This document shows positions 34,255 to 43,234 of a stretch of 64,000 nucleotides of DNA, one piece after another. The notes beneath the pieces are model-generated. The model was not told the DNA's origin. It did no database searches and saw only the letters and a program-made list of their open reading frames with translations. The DNA comes from Vibrio tubiashii (lineage in GTDB: Bacteria > Pseudomonadota > Gammaproteobacteria > Enterobacterales > Vibrionaceae): the NCBI GenBank assembly GCA_000775715.1, contig JRWQ01000007.1, positions 186,001 through 250,000 of the forward strand, in the 5' to 3' direction. Within the stretch, counting starts at the first letter, position 1. Every line of letters begins with the position of its first letter. The position numbers and the translations under genes are program-made.

Positions 34255-35691
34255 ATGGATCCAGTTATGGCCTTGATCGATACCGGTGATTTGAACCTGA
34301 GTAGTAAGAGTCGAACTAAGCAAGAAGCGCTGTTTAGTGCGATTCGCGACAAGATTGTTGGGCAATTGTGGACCAAGGGTTTAAAGCTTCCTTCTACCCG
34401 GCAGTTGGCTCAGGATTTAAAGCTAAGCCGAAATACTGTTATTCACGCATATGATCAATTGCATGCGGAAGGTTACTTGGAGAGTAAAGCAGGCTCAGGG
34501 TATTTTGTTTCCCTTGAACTTCCTGATCAGTTTGTTTCGGTAAACAAAGAGCTTCAGAGCGCTGCTCGTCTAGTATCAAGTTCCATCAATAAGAACGCTT
34601 TTGCTCCTGGAGTTCCCGATTTAAATGAGTTTCCGACTCATAAATGGCAGCGCCTGATCAATCGGCATATAGAGCGGGTTAGCATGCTTGGCGGGCAAGA
34701 CATTCAAGGCGACTGCCATTTGCGAGAGGCACTGACTCGTTATTTGGCGACAAGCCGCTCGGTACTGTGCGATCCCAACCGGATCGTCATTACATCTGGT
34801 GCCCAACAAGCGTTAGCCATTTCAGCTTTGCTTACCTTAAACAGTGAGCGACGATTATTGATGGAGCAGCCGGGTTATACCCAGATGTCGAAGGTCATTG
34901 AACTGTTTGGTTTCGAACTGGTCCCGGCTATTGTCGAGCCTTACTTAGGATTAGATATCGCAGCAATCGAGCGCAGCAATGTAAAGACGATTTATGTCAC
35001 TCCGAGTAATCAGTATCCCCTAGGAACGACTCTAGATATCAATCAACGTCTGAGATTAATTGAATGGGCAAGGGAGCGTGGTGGATGGATTATTGAAGAC
35101 GATTACGACAGTGAGTTTCAGTTTGCACACCGTCCTTACCCAAGCTTGCAAGGGTTGGCTGCCAAAACAGGGCATGACCGGCATGTCATCTATGTGGGTT
35201 CGCTAAGCAAAGTCATGTTTAATGATTTACGTTTGGGCTATATGGTGCTGCCAGAGTCAATGGTCTCTGAAGCACTTAGCATCAAAGATGCGCTGAGTGG
35301 CGATTCTCCAAGTCATACTCAAGCTGCACTCGCCGATTTTATTTCTGAAGGTGATCTGTTAAGGCATATTCGCAAAATGAGGCGGTTGTATAAACAGAAA
35401 CATCAGTTAATGGTGGCGGTGATAAAGCATCATTTTAAAGGTGATTTAGAGGTGATAAGCCAAGCCGCTGGTCTTCATATTACGGTTCGATGGAATGGGA
35501 GAGTCTCTGAGCAGGAATGGGCGGAGCGCGCGAAAAATCGCGGTATCGTGATACGACCTTTTAATTATTATGAACAATCGAAAAAGATTCCTCACCGAGA
35601 TTGGAATGGCACGGTACTTGGGTTTGGCAATGTGGCGTTGAACGATATTGAACCCAATGTTCGCGCCCTTGCTGAAATCTTCTATTCATGA
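34255..35691 (+). CDS. MocR/PdxR-type GntR regulator with aminotransferase domain
   Basis: This 478-residue regulator fuses an N-terminal winged helix (about 20-90: KLPSTRQLAQDLKLSRNTVIHAYDQLHAEGYLESKAGSGYFV) to a class I aminotransferase-like domain (about 110-478) that binds PLP. The domain carries TSGAQQAL, NQYPLGTTL, EDDYDSEFQF and the probable PLP lysine in YVGSLSKVMF. The partner is the divergent PNPOx-like gene, which it likely controls. The start at 34255 lacks a clear ribosome site; an ATG at 34267 is an alternative. The effector may be PLP or an amine. Confidence 0.9.
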   Translation: MDPVMALIDTGDLNLSSKSRTKQEALFSAIRDKIVGQLWTKGLKLPSTRQLAQDLKLSRNTVIHAYDQLHAEGYLESKAGSGYFVSLELPDQFVSVNKELQSAARLVSSSINKNAFAPGVPDLNEFPTHKWQRLINRHIERVSMLGGQDIQGDCHLREALTRYLATSRSVLCDPNRIVITSGAQQALAISALLTLNSERRLLMEQPGYTQMSKVIELFGFELVPAIVEPYLGLDIAAIERSNVKTIYVTPSNQYPLGTTLDINQRLRLIEWARERGGWIIEDDYDSEFQFAHRPYPSLQGLAAKTGHDRHVIYVGSLSKVMFNDLRLGYMVLPESMVSEALSIKDALSGDSPSHTQAALADFISEGDLLRHIRKMRRLYKQKHQLMVAVIKHHFKGDLEVISQAAGLHITVRWNGRVSEQEWAERAKNRGIVIRPFNYYEQSKKIPHRDWNGTVLGFGNVALNDIEPNVRALAEIFYS

Positions 35692-35735
35692 TGTTATGAA
35701 TGTTGATTTAATAGGCAGAAGTAAGGATACAAGGT

Positions 35736-36494
35736 ATGTGCCGATGGTTGGCTTATCAGGGAGAGTCGATATATTTGGATCAATTAGTCTATGAACCAGA
35801 GCACTCTTTGGTTCATCAGAGCCTAGAGGCGCGTAAAGCTGTCACTAGAGTTAATGCTGATGGTTTTGGGCTTGGTTGGTACACCGAGCGAGATACCCCC
35901 GGGCAGTTTCATGAAGTGCTACCTGCGTGGGGCGATGAGAACCTTCGTTCATTAACACATCATATTCGTTCTCACCGCTTTATGGCTCATGTTCGCTCTT
36001 CGACAGGAACGCAGGTCTCGCGTTCAAACTGCCACCCATTTATCAGTGACAATTGGATGTTTCTGCACAACGGGCAAATAGGTGGTTTTGAACGGGTTAA
36101 GTTTGAGCTTGAGCGTCAATTGAGCGAGTCGCTGTTTTTGAAACGGATGGGGACGACAGACAGTGAATTGATCTTCTTGCTGATGTTGCAAAATGGCTTG
36201 AAAACCAATCCAATTGAAGCGATTCGAACGACTTTGGCTTTGATTTGCAAGTTGATGGATGCTAAACAAATCGAAGATGCTCTCAAAGCGTCCATCTGTA
36301 TTTCAGATGGCAATCAGTTTTGGGTTGTTCGCTATAGTTCAGATCTTGAAGCGCCAACGGTCTTTATTAAACAGGACGGCGCGAACATCGTATTAGCATC
36401 TGAGCCGTTGGAAAGAAGCCCGGAATGGAAAAAGATCACCAATCAGCGCATTCTTCATGTTAGTGACGATCAAGTAACGTCATACTCGATTTGA
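35736..36494 (+). CDS. Class II glutamine amidotransferase (YafJ/EgtC-like)
   Basis: This is a 252-residue Ntn-type amidotransferase. The protein starts MCRWLAYQGE, so Cys2 becomes the N-terminal nucleophile after Met removal. The fold shows NADGFGLGWYT, MAHVRSSTGTQVSRSNCHPF and NWMFLHNGQIGGFERVK, as in YafJ. It has no synthase partner domain, so the acceptor is unknown. It follows the MocR gene by 44 bases and may share its transcript. Its last 15 bases overlap the exporter gene on the other strand. Confidence 0.88.
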   Translation: MCRWLAYQGESIYLDQLVYEPEHSLVHQSLEARKAVTRVNADGFGLGWYTERDTPGQFHEVLPAWGDENLRSLTHHIRSHRFMAHVRSSTGTQVSRSNCHPFISDNWMFLHNGQIGGFERVKFELERQLSESLFLKRMGTTDSELIFLLMLQNGLKTNPIEAIRTTLALICKLMDAKQIEDALKASICISDGNQFWVVRYSSDLEAPTVFIKQDGANIVLASEPLERSPEWKKITNQRILHVSDDQVTSYSI

Positions 36495-37739
36495 ACTACT
36501 TGCCGTTCTCCACTTTTTCCAAGGTAGGCTGAGCAGAGCAAACACGCTAACTGCGTATAGCATTGACCAGCCTAGGCAGATAAATACTACAGAGCAAAGC
36601 ACGAGCGAGATGGTCGCTAGGTAGCGGCCAAAGCCTGTCAGTAGTTTATAGGCCGCTAGCATAGCAAGTAGATAAACCAAGACAAAAATGCCGTTTGCTA
36701 GTTTAAGGAAAAACTCAAGATCTAATCCTGACAGTTGTCCCGCCACACAAGAAACTAGTGCCACACCACCTACAGCAAAAGTAGCGTTGGCAGGCACGCC
36801 TTGAATTGACAATCTCGCCAATGCGCTGTCTGGGCTGTACTCTTTAGCCTGCGCCCACACCATGCGAGAAAGGCTTTGCGTATAGAGGTTAACACTGGCA
36901 AAACACGCTCCGAATCCGACTAGGCTAATTAGGGCTTTGAACTTCGGCCCAAACAAAGTCTCTGAAATCCAAGGAATGGAAGCGCTGTCAAAGGTGGGGG
37001 TTCCGTACGCGCCCATTTTGAGTACGATGATCGAACAGATCCAATAGGTTGCCCCTGCTACGAAACAGCCGACTACGATAGCGATGGGAAAGTCACGTTG
37101 CGGGTTTTTGAACTCTTCACCCATATGGGCGAACGCTTCTATGCCCACAAAGCACCAAAACATGACTCCGAGCGCGACGCCTATAGACCATACGCTGTCA
37201 TTGGTTAGCGCTGGTAAAACTAAGTCTTGAGAAGTAAAACCGCCCCTCCACCAGAATGCAGAAATAAGGGAAAAAATTGATAGTGCAATAACGGTTTGCA
37301 GTCGGCCTGATGATTTTGCGCCTGCTAAATTGACGCCAATCAGTAGTACCACAGTGAGTAGTTGAGCGAACAGTGAAGAGTTGGTGCTCTCAGGAAGCAA
37401 TTGCTGCAAAAAACCACCGGCTAGCGCGATAGCGGCTGGAATGCCAACAGGAACAACACTAAGAAACAGCCATGCGACACTTTTTTCTAGCTTAGTGTTA
37501 AAGGCTTTTCGCACAAAATAGGCGGTTCCACCTGCGTTGGGGTAGCGCTTGCCAAGCTGGGCAAAGGTCAGGGCGATAGGACATATGGCAATAAATAGAA
37601 TCAACCATGCCCATAGTGATGCTTGCCCCGCTATTCCGGCAGCGATTGCCGGGACCATAAACAATCCAGTGCCTAATAGGGTGGTCGATAGTTGGCCGAT
37701 GCCAGACAGCAATGTTATCTCTTTCTTTAGCTCACTCAC
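36480..37739 (-). CDS. Amino-acid exporter of the APC family (YjeH-like)
   Basis: This 419-residue membrane protein has about 12 hydrophobic segments. It begins with ELKKEITLLSGIGQLSTTLLGTGLFMVPAIAAGIAG, matching E. coli YjeH, an exporter of methionine and branched-chain amino acids. Other marks are YPNAGGTAYFVRKAF and GVMFWCFVGIEAFAHMGEEFKNP. The start is GTG at 37739 with GGGAG upstream. It is divergent from an Lrp-type regulator at 37939, a common arrangement for amino-acid exporters. Its stop overlaps the amidotransferase gene. Confidence 0.86.
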   Translation of the reverse strand: MSELKKEITLLSGIGQLSTTLLGTGLFMVPAIAAGIAGQASLWAWLILFIAICPIALTFAQLGKRYPNAGGTAYFVRKAFNTKLEKSVAWLFLSVVPVGIPAAIALAGGFLQQLLPESTNSSLFAQLLTVVLLIGVNLAGAKSSGRLQTVIALSIFSLISAFWWRGGFTSQDLVLPALTNDSVWSIGVALGVMFWCFVGIEAFAHMGEEFKNPQRDFPIAIVVGCFVAGATYWICSIIVLKMGAYGTPTFDSASIPWISETLFGPKFKALISLVGFGACFASVNLYTQSLSRMVWAQAKEYSPDSALARLSIQGVPANATFAVGGVALVSCVAGQLSGLDLEFFLKLANGIFVLVYLLAMLAAYKLLTGFGRYLATISLVLCSVVFICLGWSMLYAVSVFALLSLPWKKWRTASSSNRV

Positions 37740-37938
37740 TGCTCTCTCCCTGCATCGTAGTTTTGCTTTTAAACTAGATTATCTTAAGCGGCTTAGCGAT
37801 GCATTAGTCATTTCGTCGCAGATTGCAGTCATAGTGTCAGTTTAACGCGACTATGGCGTCAATTTGTCTACTTTCATCTGTTTAAGTTTTATGTCACATT
37901 GCAAAAGATACCGACAGGGTAAGTTGGAATAGGGAACA

Positions 37939-38388
37939 ATGGACAAATTTGATAGACAAATCATCGATATCTTAAAATACAACGCTAGAACAAGCGTGAG
38001 TGATATTGCTAGGCAAGTTAACCTATCACGTACTGCGGTAACCGCGAGAATACAAAAGCTTGAAACAGAAAAAGTGATCCTTGGCTACCATGCGGACATT
38101 GCATCGACCGACTCAAAAGAGTTGATCAAAGCATACCTAGCTCTTAAATTTGATACGTCGAGCTCGACTCAATATTGTGAAACCTATGCCGCCGAAATTT
38201 ACAACATCGATGGCGTCAAATGGTGTCATGCGATCAGTGGTGAAACCGATATGATGCTATATGTTGAGGTTGATACCATGACTCGTCTCAATGCGATCCG
38301 TGATGAGCTACAAAAGATTCCCGAGTTGCGTCATCTTATGACTCACACCGTCCTTAATGAATTTTTCAACACGCTGCACCAAGGCTAA
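37939..38388 (+). CDS. Lrp/AsnC-family transcriptional regulator
   Basis: This 149-residue regulator has an N-terminal helix-turn-helix (DRQIIDILKYNARTSVSDIARQVNLSRTAVTARIQKLE) and a C-terminal RAM ligand-binding domain (about 68-145). It is divergent from the YjeH-like exporter across 199 bases, and a LysR gene starts 12 bases after it. Known Lrp relatives beside exporters sense the exported amino acid. Regulation of the exporter is inferred. Confidence 0.9.
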   Translation: MDKFDRQIIDILKYNARTSVSDIARQVNLSRTAVTARIQKLETEKVILGYHADIASTDSKELIKAYLALKFDTSSSTQYCETYAAEIYNIDGVKWCHAISGETDMMLYVEVDTMTRLNAIRDELQKIPELRHLMTHTVLNEFFNTLHQG

Positions 38389-38399
38389 GGTGACAAAAG

Positions 38400-39320
38400 A
38401 TGCTCAATCATCTTAATCTCAACTTATTGCGTTCTTTGAGCGTGTTACTCGAAGAGTGCCATGTGAGTCGATCCGCTGAACGACTACATATTACCCAGTC
38501 TGCGATGAGTCGGCAGTTGGCACAGCTTCGGGATGTATGTGGTGATCCACTGCTTGTGAGAGATGGCAACCTGTTGGTACCAACTCCAAGAGCGTTAGAA
38601 ATGAAAGGTAAGCTTGGTGAGCTGCTGGCCGAATTTGACGCCCTGCTTGCAGACAAACCGTTTGATCCGTTGCTGTGGCAACAAGAGTTTGTATTGTCAT
38701 CGAGTGATTATGTGGCGCAATACATAGTGCCAGATGTGGTTTCGGTGGTGGTAGAGCAAGCGCCTAACGTCAATATCGCTTACCGTTTATGGCAGCCAGA
38801 TTTCCTTAATCATTTTGCGTCCTCTGGCATACATCTCGCTTCCACCATGTTAGCGCAAAAGCCTGATAACTTAAGTAGTGTTAAGATTGGTCAGGATATG
38901 TCGATGTGTTTGATGAGAAAAGACCACCCTTTGAGTCAGATTGATGGTATGACTTGTGATGATTTGGTGTCGTATCCCCACTTAAAGGTTACAGGAGGGG
39001 GGGATAAAGACTCTCACGCGGATCGCGTACTAAGCCAGCTAGGTTATCGGCGTAGAATTGCGTTAAAAGTGCCGTTTTTTTCTGCCGCTGTGAACGCACT
39101 AAGTAGCAGCGACTACCTGATGATTGTTCCTGAGCATATCGCGCGAAATCTCGCTCGCGATGCCAACTTAGTCTTTAAGCCGCTACCTTTCAATACCGAT
39201 GCACACCACTATTGGTTGATGTGGCATCCCAAATATGATCATGACAAAGCACACCAGTGGATGCGAGATAAAGTACTTAAAGCGATGCAAACATCACCTT
39301 ACTCGATAGGTATGATTTAA
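38400..39320 (+). CDS. LysR-family transcriptional regulator
   Basis: This 306-residue regulator shows the LysR winged helix in residues 5-65 (NLLRSLSVLLEECHVSRSAERLHITQSAMSRQLAQLRD) and a substrate-binding domain (about 95-300) of the NodD/ToxR-like class, with a short linker. It lies 12 bases behind the Lrp-type gene, so the two are cotranscribed. The next gene downstream is a LysE-type exporter 105 bases on. The effector is unknown. Confidence 0.9.
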   Translation: MLNHLNLNLLRSLSVLLEECHVSRSAERLHITQSAMSRQLAQLRDVCGDPLLVRDGNLLVPTPRALEMKGKLGELLAEFDALLADKPFDPLLWQQEFVLSSSDYVAQYIVPDVVSVVVEQAPNVNIAYRLWQPDFLNHFASSGIHLASTMLAQKPDNLSSVKIGQDMSMCLMRKDHPLSQIDGMTCDDLVSYPHLKVTGGGDKDSHADRVLSQLGYRRRIALKVPFFSAAVNALSSSDYLMIVPEHIARNLARDANLVFKPLPFNTDAHHYWLMWHPKYDHDKAHQWMRDKVLKAMQTSPYSIGMI

Positions 39321-39425
39321 AATCATGATTGTTATGATTAACTTTGATTTCAAATCATCACTGTCGTGGATTAACTTGGGAGTTGTTCCACATAAGGTGG
39401 CATTTAAGGTTTAAAGGAAATCGCT

Positions 39426-40040
39426 ATGACATTCACAATTTGGTTATCTCTATTTACGATTTGTATTCTTGGCGCGATGTCTCCCGGGCCAAGCTTAGCG
39501 ATGGTTGCCAAGCATAGCCTAGCAGGAGGTCGACTCAACGGCCTTGCAACGGCATGGGCACATGCGTTTGGTATTGGTATCTATGCATTTATCACTTTAA
39601 TTGGTTTGGCGGTGGTATTGCAGCAGTCTCCTTTGCTGTTTAAGAGTATTAGCTATGCGGGGGCTGCTTATCTCGCTTACCTTGGTTACAACGCGATACG
39701 TTCAAAAGGTGGTGTTGCGGAAAAACTAGAATCAGGGAAGCAAACCAGTGCTTGGCAATCAGCAAAAGAGGGCTTCTTAATCTCGCTGCTTAGCCCGAAG
39801 ATTGCCCTGTTCTTCATCGCATTGTTTAGTCAGTTTGTTGCCGTCGGTGATAGCCTTGCCGCTAAAGGTCTGATTGTTTTAACACCATTTGTAGTCGACG
39901 GTCTATGGTATACGCTGATTACGTTTTTGCTCTCTAGCCCAAGACTCATTGATAAAATTCGCTCTAAGGCGCTGCTTATTGATCGGTTGTCAGGAATGGT
40001 GCTCATTCTGCTGGCTGCACGTGTTATTCTTACGGTTTAG
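39426..40040 (+). CDS. LysE/RhtB-family amino-acid exporter
   Basis: This 204-residue membrane protein has about six hydrophobic segments. Family motif GAMSPGPSLAMVAKHSLAGGRLNGLATAWAHAFG carries the conserved SPGP turn, and GFLISLLSPKIALFFIALFSQFV follows. It should export an amino acid or its analogue. AAAGGAAATC precedes the start. It begins a run of three same-strand genes with the oxidoreductase and OsmC genes, though spacing is 44 bases. Confidence 0.9.
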   Translation: MTFTIWLSLFTICILGAMSPGPSLAMVAKHSLAGGRLNGLATAWAHAFGIGIYAFITLIGLAVVLQQSPLLFKSISYAGAAYLAYLGYNAIRSKGGVAEKLESGKQTSAWQSAKEGFLISLLSPKIALFFIALFSQFVAVGDSLAAKGLIVLTPFVVDGLWYTLITFLLSSPRLIDKIRSKALLIDRLSGMVLILLAARVILTV

Positions 40041-40084
40041 AGCGGTTTGCTGTTAACAGAGTAAGTCATATAAGGAAAATTAAA

Positions 40085-41068
40085 ATGATAAGACTCGCTA
40101 TCATTGGAACTAACTGGATCACCGAGCAGTTCGTCGATGCGGCCATAAAAACAGGACAATACCAACTTTGTGCGGTGTACTCTCGCTCACTGGAGAGCGC
40201 TAAGACGTTTGGCGAAAAGTATGGTACGCCAACGCTATTTGATGATCTTGAAGCGCTAGCGACCTCTTCCTTAGTTGATGTTGTATACATTGCTAGCCCG
40301 AACGTACTCCATGGCCCTCAAGCCATACAGATGATGCAGGGTGGTAAGCATGTCATTGTTGAAAAACCAATGGCGTCAAACTATGCGTTGGCTCAAGAGA
40401 TGTTTGAAGTCGCACAACAAAACAACGTTGTGTTGTTTGAAGCCTTCATGTCCTCTCACTTACCTAATTTCAAGCGTTTGAAAGAGTCATTGCCGTCAAT
40501 CGGTAACATTCGCAAAGGCTTTATCACTTATTGCCAGTACTCGTCTCGCTACCCTAAGTACTTGGCCGGAGAGAATCCTAATACCTTTAATCCAGATTTT
40601 GCTAATGGCTCTATTATGGATATTGGCTTCTATTGTTTGAGTTCAGCGATTGAACTATTTGGTGAGCCTGTCTCGGTGACGGCACACGCTCAACTACTTG
40701 AGTCGGGTGTTGACGGTAGCGGCAGTGTCATCCTTAAATATGAAGGCTTCGAAGTCGTTCTACAACACTCCAAAACCAGTGATTCTTATTTGCAGAGTGA
40801 GATACAAGGAGAAGAAGGTGCGCTGTTAATGGAGATGATTTCTACCGCGAAGAAGTTGACTAAGTTCACCCGTGGTAGCAATGTCGGTGTTGATCTAACC
40901 ACTAAGCAAGATCCTAATCCGATGTATTATGAAGCGCTTGAGTTTGCCAAGCAGTTTAAGCAACAATCAATGGATACAGACTGCACTCAACGCTCGTTGA
41001 TTGTGGCAAAACTGTTGCAAGAGATCCGTCGCCAGACAGGTGTCGTTTTTCCTACCGACAGAGACTAA
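40085..41068 (+). CDS. Gfo/Idh/MocA-family NAD(P)-dependent oxidoreductase
   Basis: This 327-residue protein has an N-terminal Rossmann domain (IRLAIIGTNWITEQFVDAA) with DVVYIASPNVLHGPQA and the signature GGKHVIVEKPMASN, then the larger C-terminal alpha-beta domain. The family oxidises or reduces sugars, inositols and related compounds. The first glycine motif reads GTNWIT rather than GxGxxG, usual for some dimeric members. AAGGAAAATT precedes the start. The substrate is unknown, and the neighbours do not suggest one. Confidence 0.88.
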   Translation: MIRLAIIGTNWITEQFVDAAIKTGQYQLCAVYSRSLESAKTFGEKYGTPTLFDDLEALATSSLVDVVYIASPNVLHGPQAIQMMQGGKHVIVEKPMASNYALAQEMFEVAQQNNVVLFEAFMSSHLPNFKRLKESLPSIGNIRKGFITYCQYSSRYPKYLAGENPNTFNPDFANGSIMDIGFYCLSSAIELFGEPVSVTAHAQLLESGVDGSGSVILKYEGFEVVLQHSKTSDSYLQSEIQGEEGALLMEMISTAKKLTKFTRGSNVGVDLTTKQDPNPMYYEALEFAKQFKQQSMDTDCTQRSLIVAKLLQEIRRQTGVVFPTDRD

Positions 41069-41090
41069 ATGAAGTAAAAGTGAGAAATAA

Positions 41091-41489
41091 ATGAAAGCCG
41101 AAGTAAAGTGGATTGATGAGTTTAAGTTTCTAGGCCAATCCCAGTCTGGTCATTCAATAGTGATGGATGGTAACGGGGGGGCAACGGCACCTAGCCCAAT
41201 GGAGATGGTGTTGATGGCCGCTGGTGGTTGTAGCTCTGTGGATGTCGTCGACGGCCTTAAAGAGGCAGGGCAGGCGGTGAGCGCTTGTAACGCGAAGTTA
41301 ACGACCGAACGCCGTGAACAGGCACCGCGTATCTTTACTCAGGTGAATATTCATTTTGAGGTGTCTGGCGAAAACCTCGATCCTGACATGGTTGCTAAGG
41401 TCGCTGCAGATTCATTGGAAAAGTATTGCTCAGTATGTCTGATGCTTGGCAAAGGCGTTGAAATGACCCATAGTTGGGAAATCATTTAG
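41091..41489 (+). CDS. OsmC-family protein (YhfA-like)
   Basis: This 132-residue protein shows the OsmC/Ohr fold. GATAPSPMEMVLMAAGGCSSVDVVDGL contains the first reactive cysteine (Cys47), and YCSVCLMLGKG has further cysteines near residue 117. The pattern fits thiol-dependent peroxide or organic hydroperoxide reduction, but YhfA-type members have no fixed substrate. It lies 22 bases after the oxidoreductase gene and before a terminator, so it ends that transcript. Confidence 0.87.
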   Translation: MKAEVKWIDEFKFLGQSQSGHSIVMDGNGGATAPSPMEMVLMAAGGCSSVDVVDGLKEAGQAVSACNAKLTTERREQAPRIFTQVNIHFEVSGENLDPDMVAKVAADSLEKYCSVCLMLGKGVEMTHSWEII

Positions 41490-41508
41490 TCCATTTATGT
41501 GATTTTTG

Positions 41509-41537
41509 AGCCGAGCGTTCAGCTCGGCTTTTTTGTT
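41509..41537 (+). terminator. Terminator after the OsmC gene
   Basis: AGCCGAGC pairs with GCTCGGCT around GTTCA, followed by a T-rich run. Confidence 0.9.
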
Positions 41538-41552
41538 TGAGATAGTCTAATA

Positions 41553-42452
41553 ATGCAAAACAGCGCTCATAAATTTACCTTCGCTGGCGTGGCGGCAATT
41601 CTTCTTTGGAGTAGTGTGACTGGGCTTGCCAGAGCAGTAACAGAGATGCTAGGTCCGGTTGGTGGTTCAGCATCGATTTATACCGTGGCATCGCTGTTTC
41701 TGATATTGGTGATGGGCGCCCCCAATGTTCGTCAGTATTCATTTCGCTATGTACTCATTGGTGGAGGCTTGTTTGTCGCCTATGAGATTTGTTTGGCCTT
41801 AGCCCTGGCAATGGCGAACTCTCGTCAACAAGCGATTGAAATGCTGGTGATTAACTATATGTGGCCTGCTTTGACTGTATTGCTCGCTGTGTTGACCAGT
41901 GGTAAGAAAACCAGTGTATTTGTCTATCCAAGCATCTTGTTAGCCTTTTTTGGTGTGGCTTGGTGTATCACTGGCGAACAAGGGTTGTCTTTCAATCAAA
42001 TCGCCGAAAACTTCGCGACGAACCCTGCTACCTATACGATGGCTCTGGTCGGCGCTTTTCTATGGGCTATTTATTGCAATCTCACCAAGCGAATATCTAA
42101 TGGACAAAATGCCATTACACTGTTTTTCATTTTGACGGCGATCAGTCTTTGGATTAAGTACGCTTTGAGTGGTGAAACGGGGATGACGATCGATCTTGAG
42201 TCTGGTGGCTTGCTGCTCATTTCGGGAATTGCAATGGGGAGTGGTTACGCACTTTGGAACTATGCCATCATTGGCGGAAACATGGTTCTGTTGGCAACCT
42301 TATCTTATTTCACGCCTGTGCTATCAACGGTGATCTCGTCACTTATTCTTGGCCTGACAATGATGCATAGCTTTCTACAAGGTGTGATGATGGTAACGTT
42401 GGGTTCATTGATGTGTTGGTGGGTGACTAAAGAGAAGTCCGCTTCAAGCTAG
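41553..42452 (+). CDS. yddG: Aromatic amino-acid exporter, YddG-like (EamA family)
   Basis: This 299-residue protein has ten hydrophobic segments in two EamA halves. It matches E. coli YddG along its length: LLWSSVTGLARAVTEMLGPVGG, VAYEICLALALAMANSRQQAIE, GAFLWAIYCNLTKRIS and LATLSYFTPVLSTVISS all have clear counterparts. E. coli YddG exports aromatic amino acids and paraquat; the same is inferred here. The ATG at 41553 lies just after the OsmC terminator. It is the third exporter-type gene in 6 kb. Confidence 0.92.
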   Translation: MQNSAHKFTFAGVAAILLWSSVTGLARAVTEMLGPVGGSASIYTVASLFLILVMGAPNVRQYSFRYVLIGGGLFVAYEICLALALAMANSRQQAIEMLVINYMWPALTVLLAVLTSGKKTSVFVYPSILLAFFGVAWCITGEQGLSFNQIAENFATNPATYTMALVGAFLWAIYCNLTKRISNGQNAITLFFILTAISLWIKYALSGETGMTIDLESGGLLLISGIAMGSGYALWNYAIIGGNMVLLATLSYFTPVLSTVISSLILGLTMMHSFLQGVMMVTLGSLMCWWVTKEKSASS

Positions 42453-42476
42453 GATGACTTTACCTGATTAACTTAC

Positions 42477-42953
42477 TTACCAAACTATCTCAATGGGTGT
42501 TCCAGGTGTAACCAAGCTGAGCAACTCATCCATCTCTTGGTTGCTGATCGCGATGCAACCGTTAGTCCAGTCAAAGCTTTGTACATAGCTTGCAGGACGG
42601 CGTTCTCCATTCCTGAGTCCATGAATCTTTATATCTCCACCCGGGTGCAAATTTCGGGCAGCGGCATAGGCTATGTCGTCGGCGTTGGGGTAGCTAATAT
42701 GGATCGAACGATAGAATTCAGAATCTTCTATGACAAAATCTAGGTAGTAGTGACCTTCTGGAGTTCGTTGATCCCCTTCATACACTTTATGACCTTTCGG
42801 TCGTTTGCCGAGCGCAATACGAAACTCACGCACTATTTGGTCGTTATCGATCAGATACATACGACGCTTAGACTTGTCTACTTTCACAATCTCTACCCCA
42901 GCCCAACTCACGAAGCTCACTAGGGAAGCCAATATAAAAATCCATTTTAACAA
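42477..42953 (-). CDS. L,D-transpeptidase (YafK-like, YkuD domain)
   Basis: This 158-residue exported enzyme carries a signal peptide (about 1-18) and the YkuD catalytic motif HGLRNG...DWTNGCIAIS with His111 and Cys133. It acts on peptidoglycan cross-links or lipoprotein attachment in the periplasm. YafK-type proteins can cut the lipoprotein-peptidoglycan link in E. coli, so that role is possible. It is single, convergent with yddG. Confidence 0.88.
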   Translation of the reverse strand: MLKWIFILASLVSFVSWAGVEIVKVDKSKRRMYLIDNDQIVREFRIALGKRPKGHKVYEGDQRTPEGHYYLDFVIEDSEFYRSIHISYPNADDIAYAAARNLHPGGDIKIHGLRNGERRPASYVQSFDWTNGCIAISNQEMDELLSLVTPGTPIEIVW

Positions 42954-43234
42954 TGCGAGATGCCCTTATCTGTTTACTGGCTAAAAGTGTAATGCAAAAC
43001 GCGTTCGCTTGGCACGTTGAAACTATAACGCTCATCAAAAAGTTGAGTGGCAACAGCAATGGAAATTTATGGAAACGAGATCATACAAAATGCAGTAGGT
43101 GTCATATCTAGACATATTCCATTTGACGATTTGCGAGTCACTTAACATCACCCTCCGAATATCGTTGATTGACCAAGTACAACTGATAATTTTCTAATCG
43201 AAAAGGTAATAATAATATGGTTTAGGCTAGGGTT

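Noticed and set aside
43059-43145. 28-codon frame between the transpeptidase and GGDEF genes
   Set aside because: It starts without a ribosome site and has no recognisable features; random frames of this size are expected.
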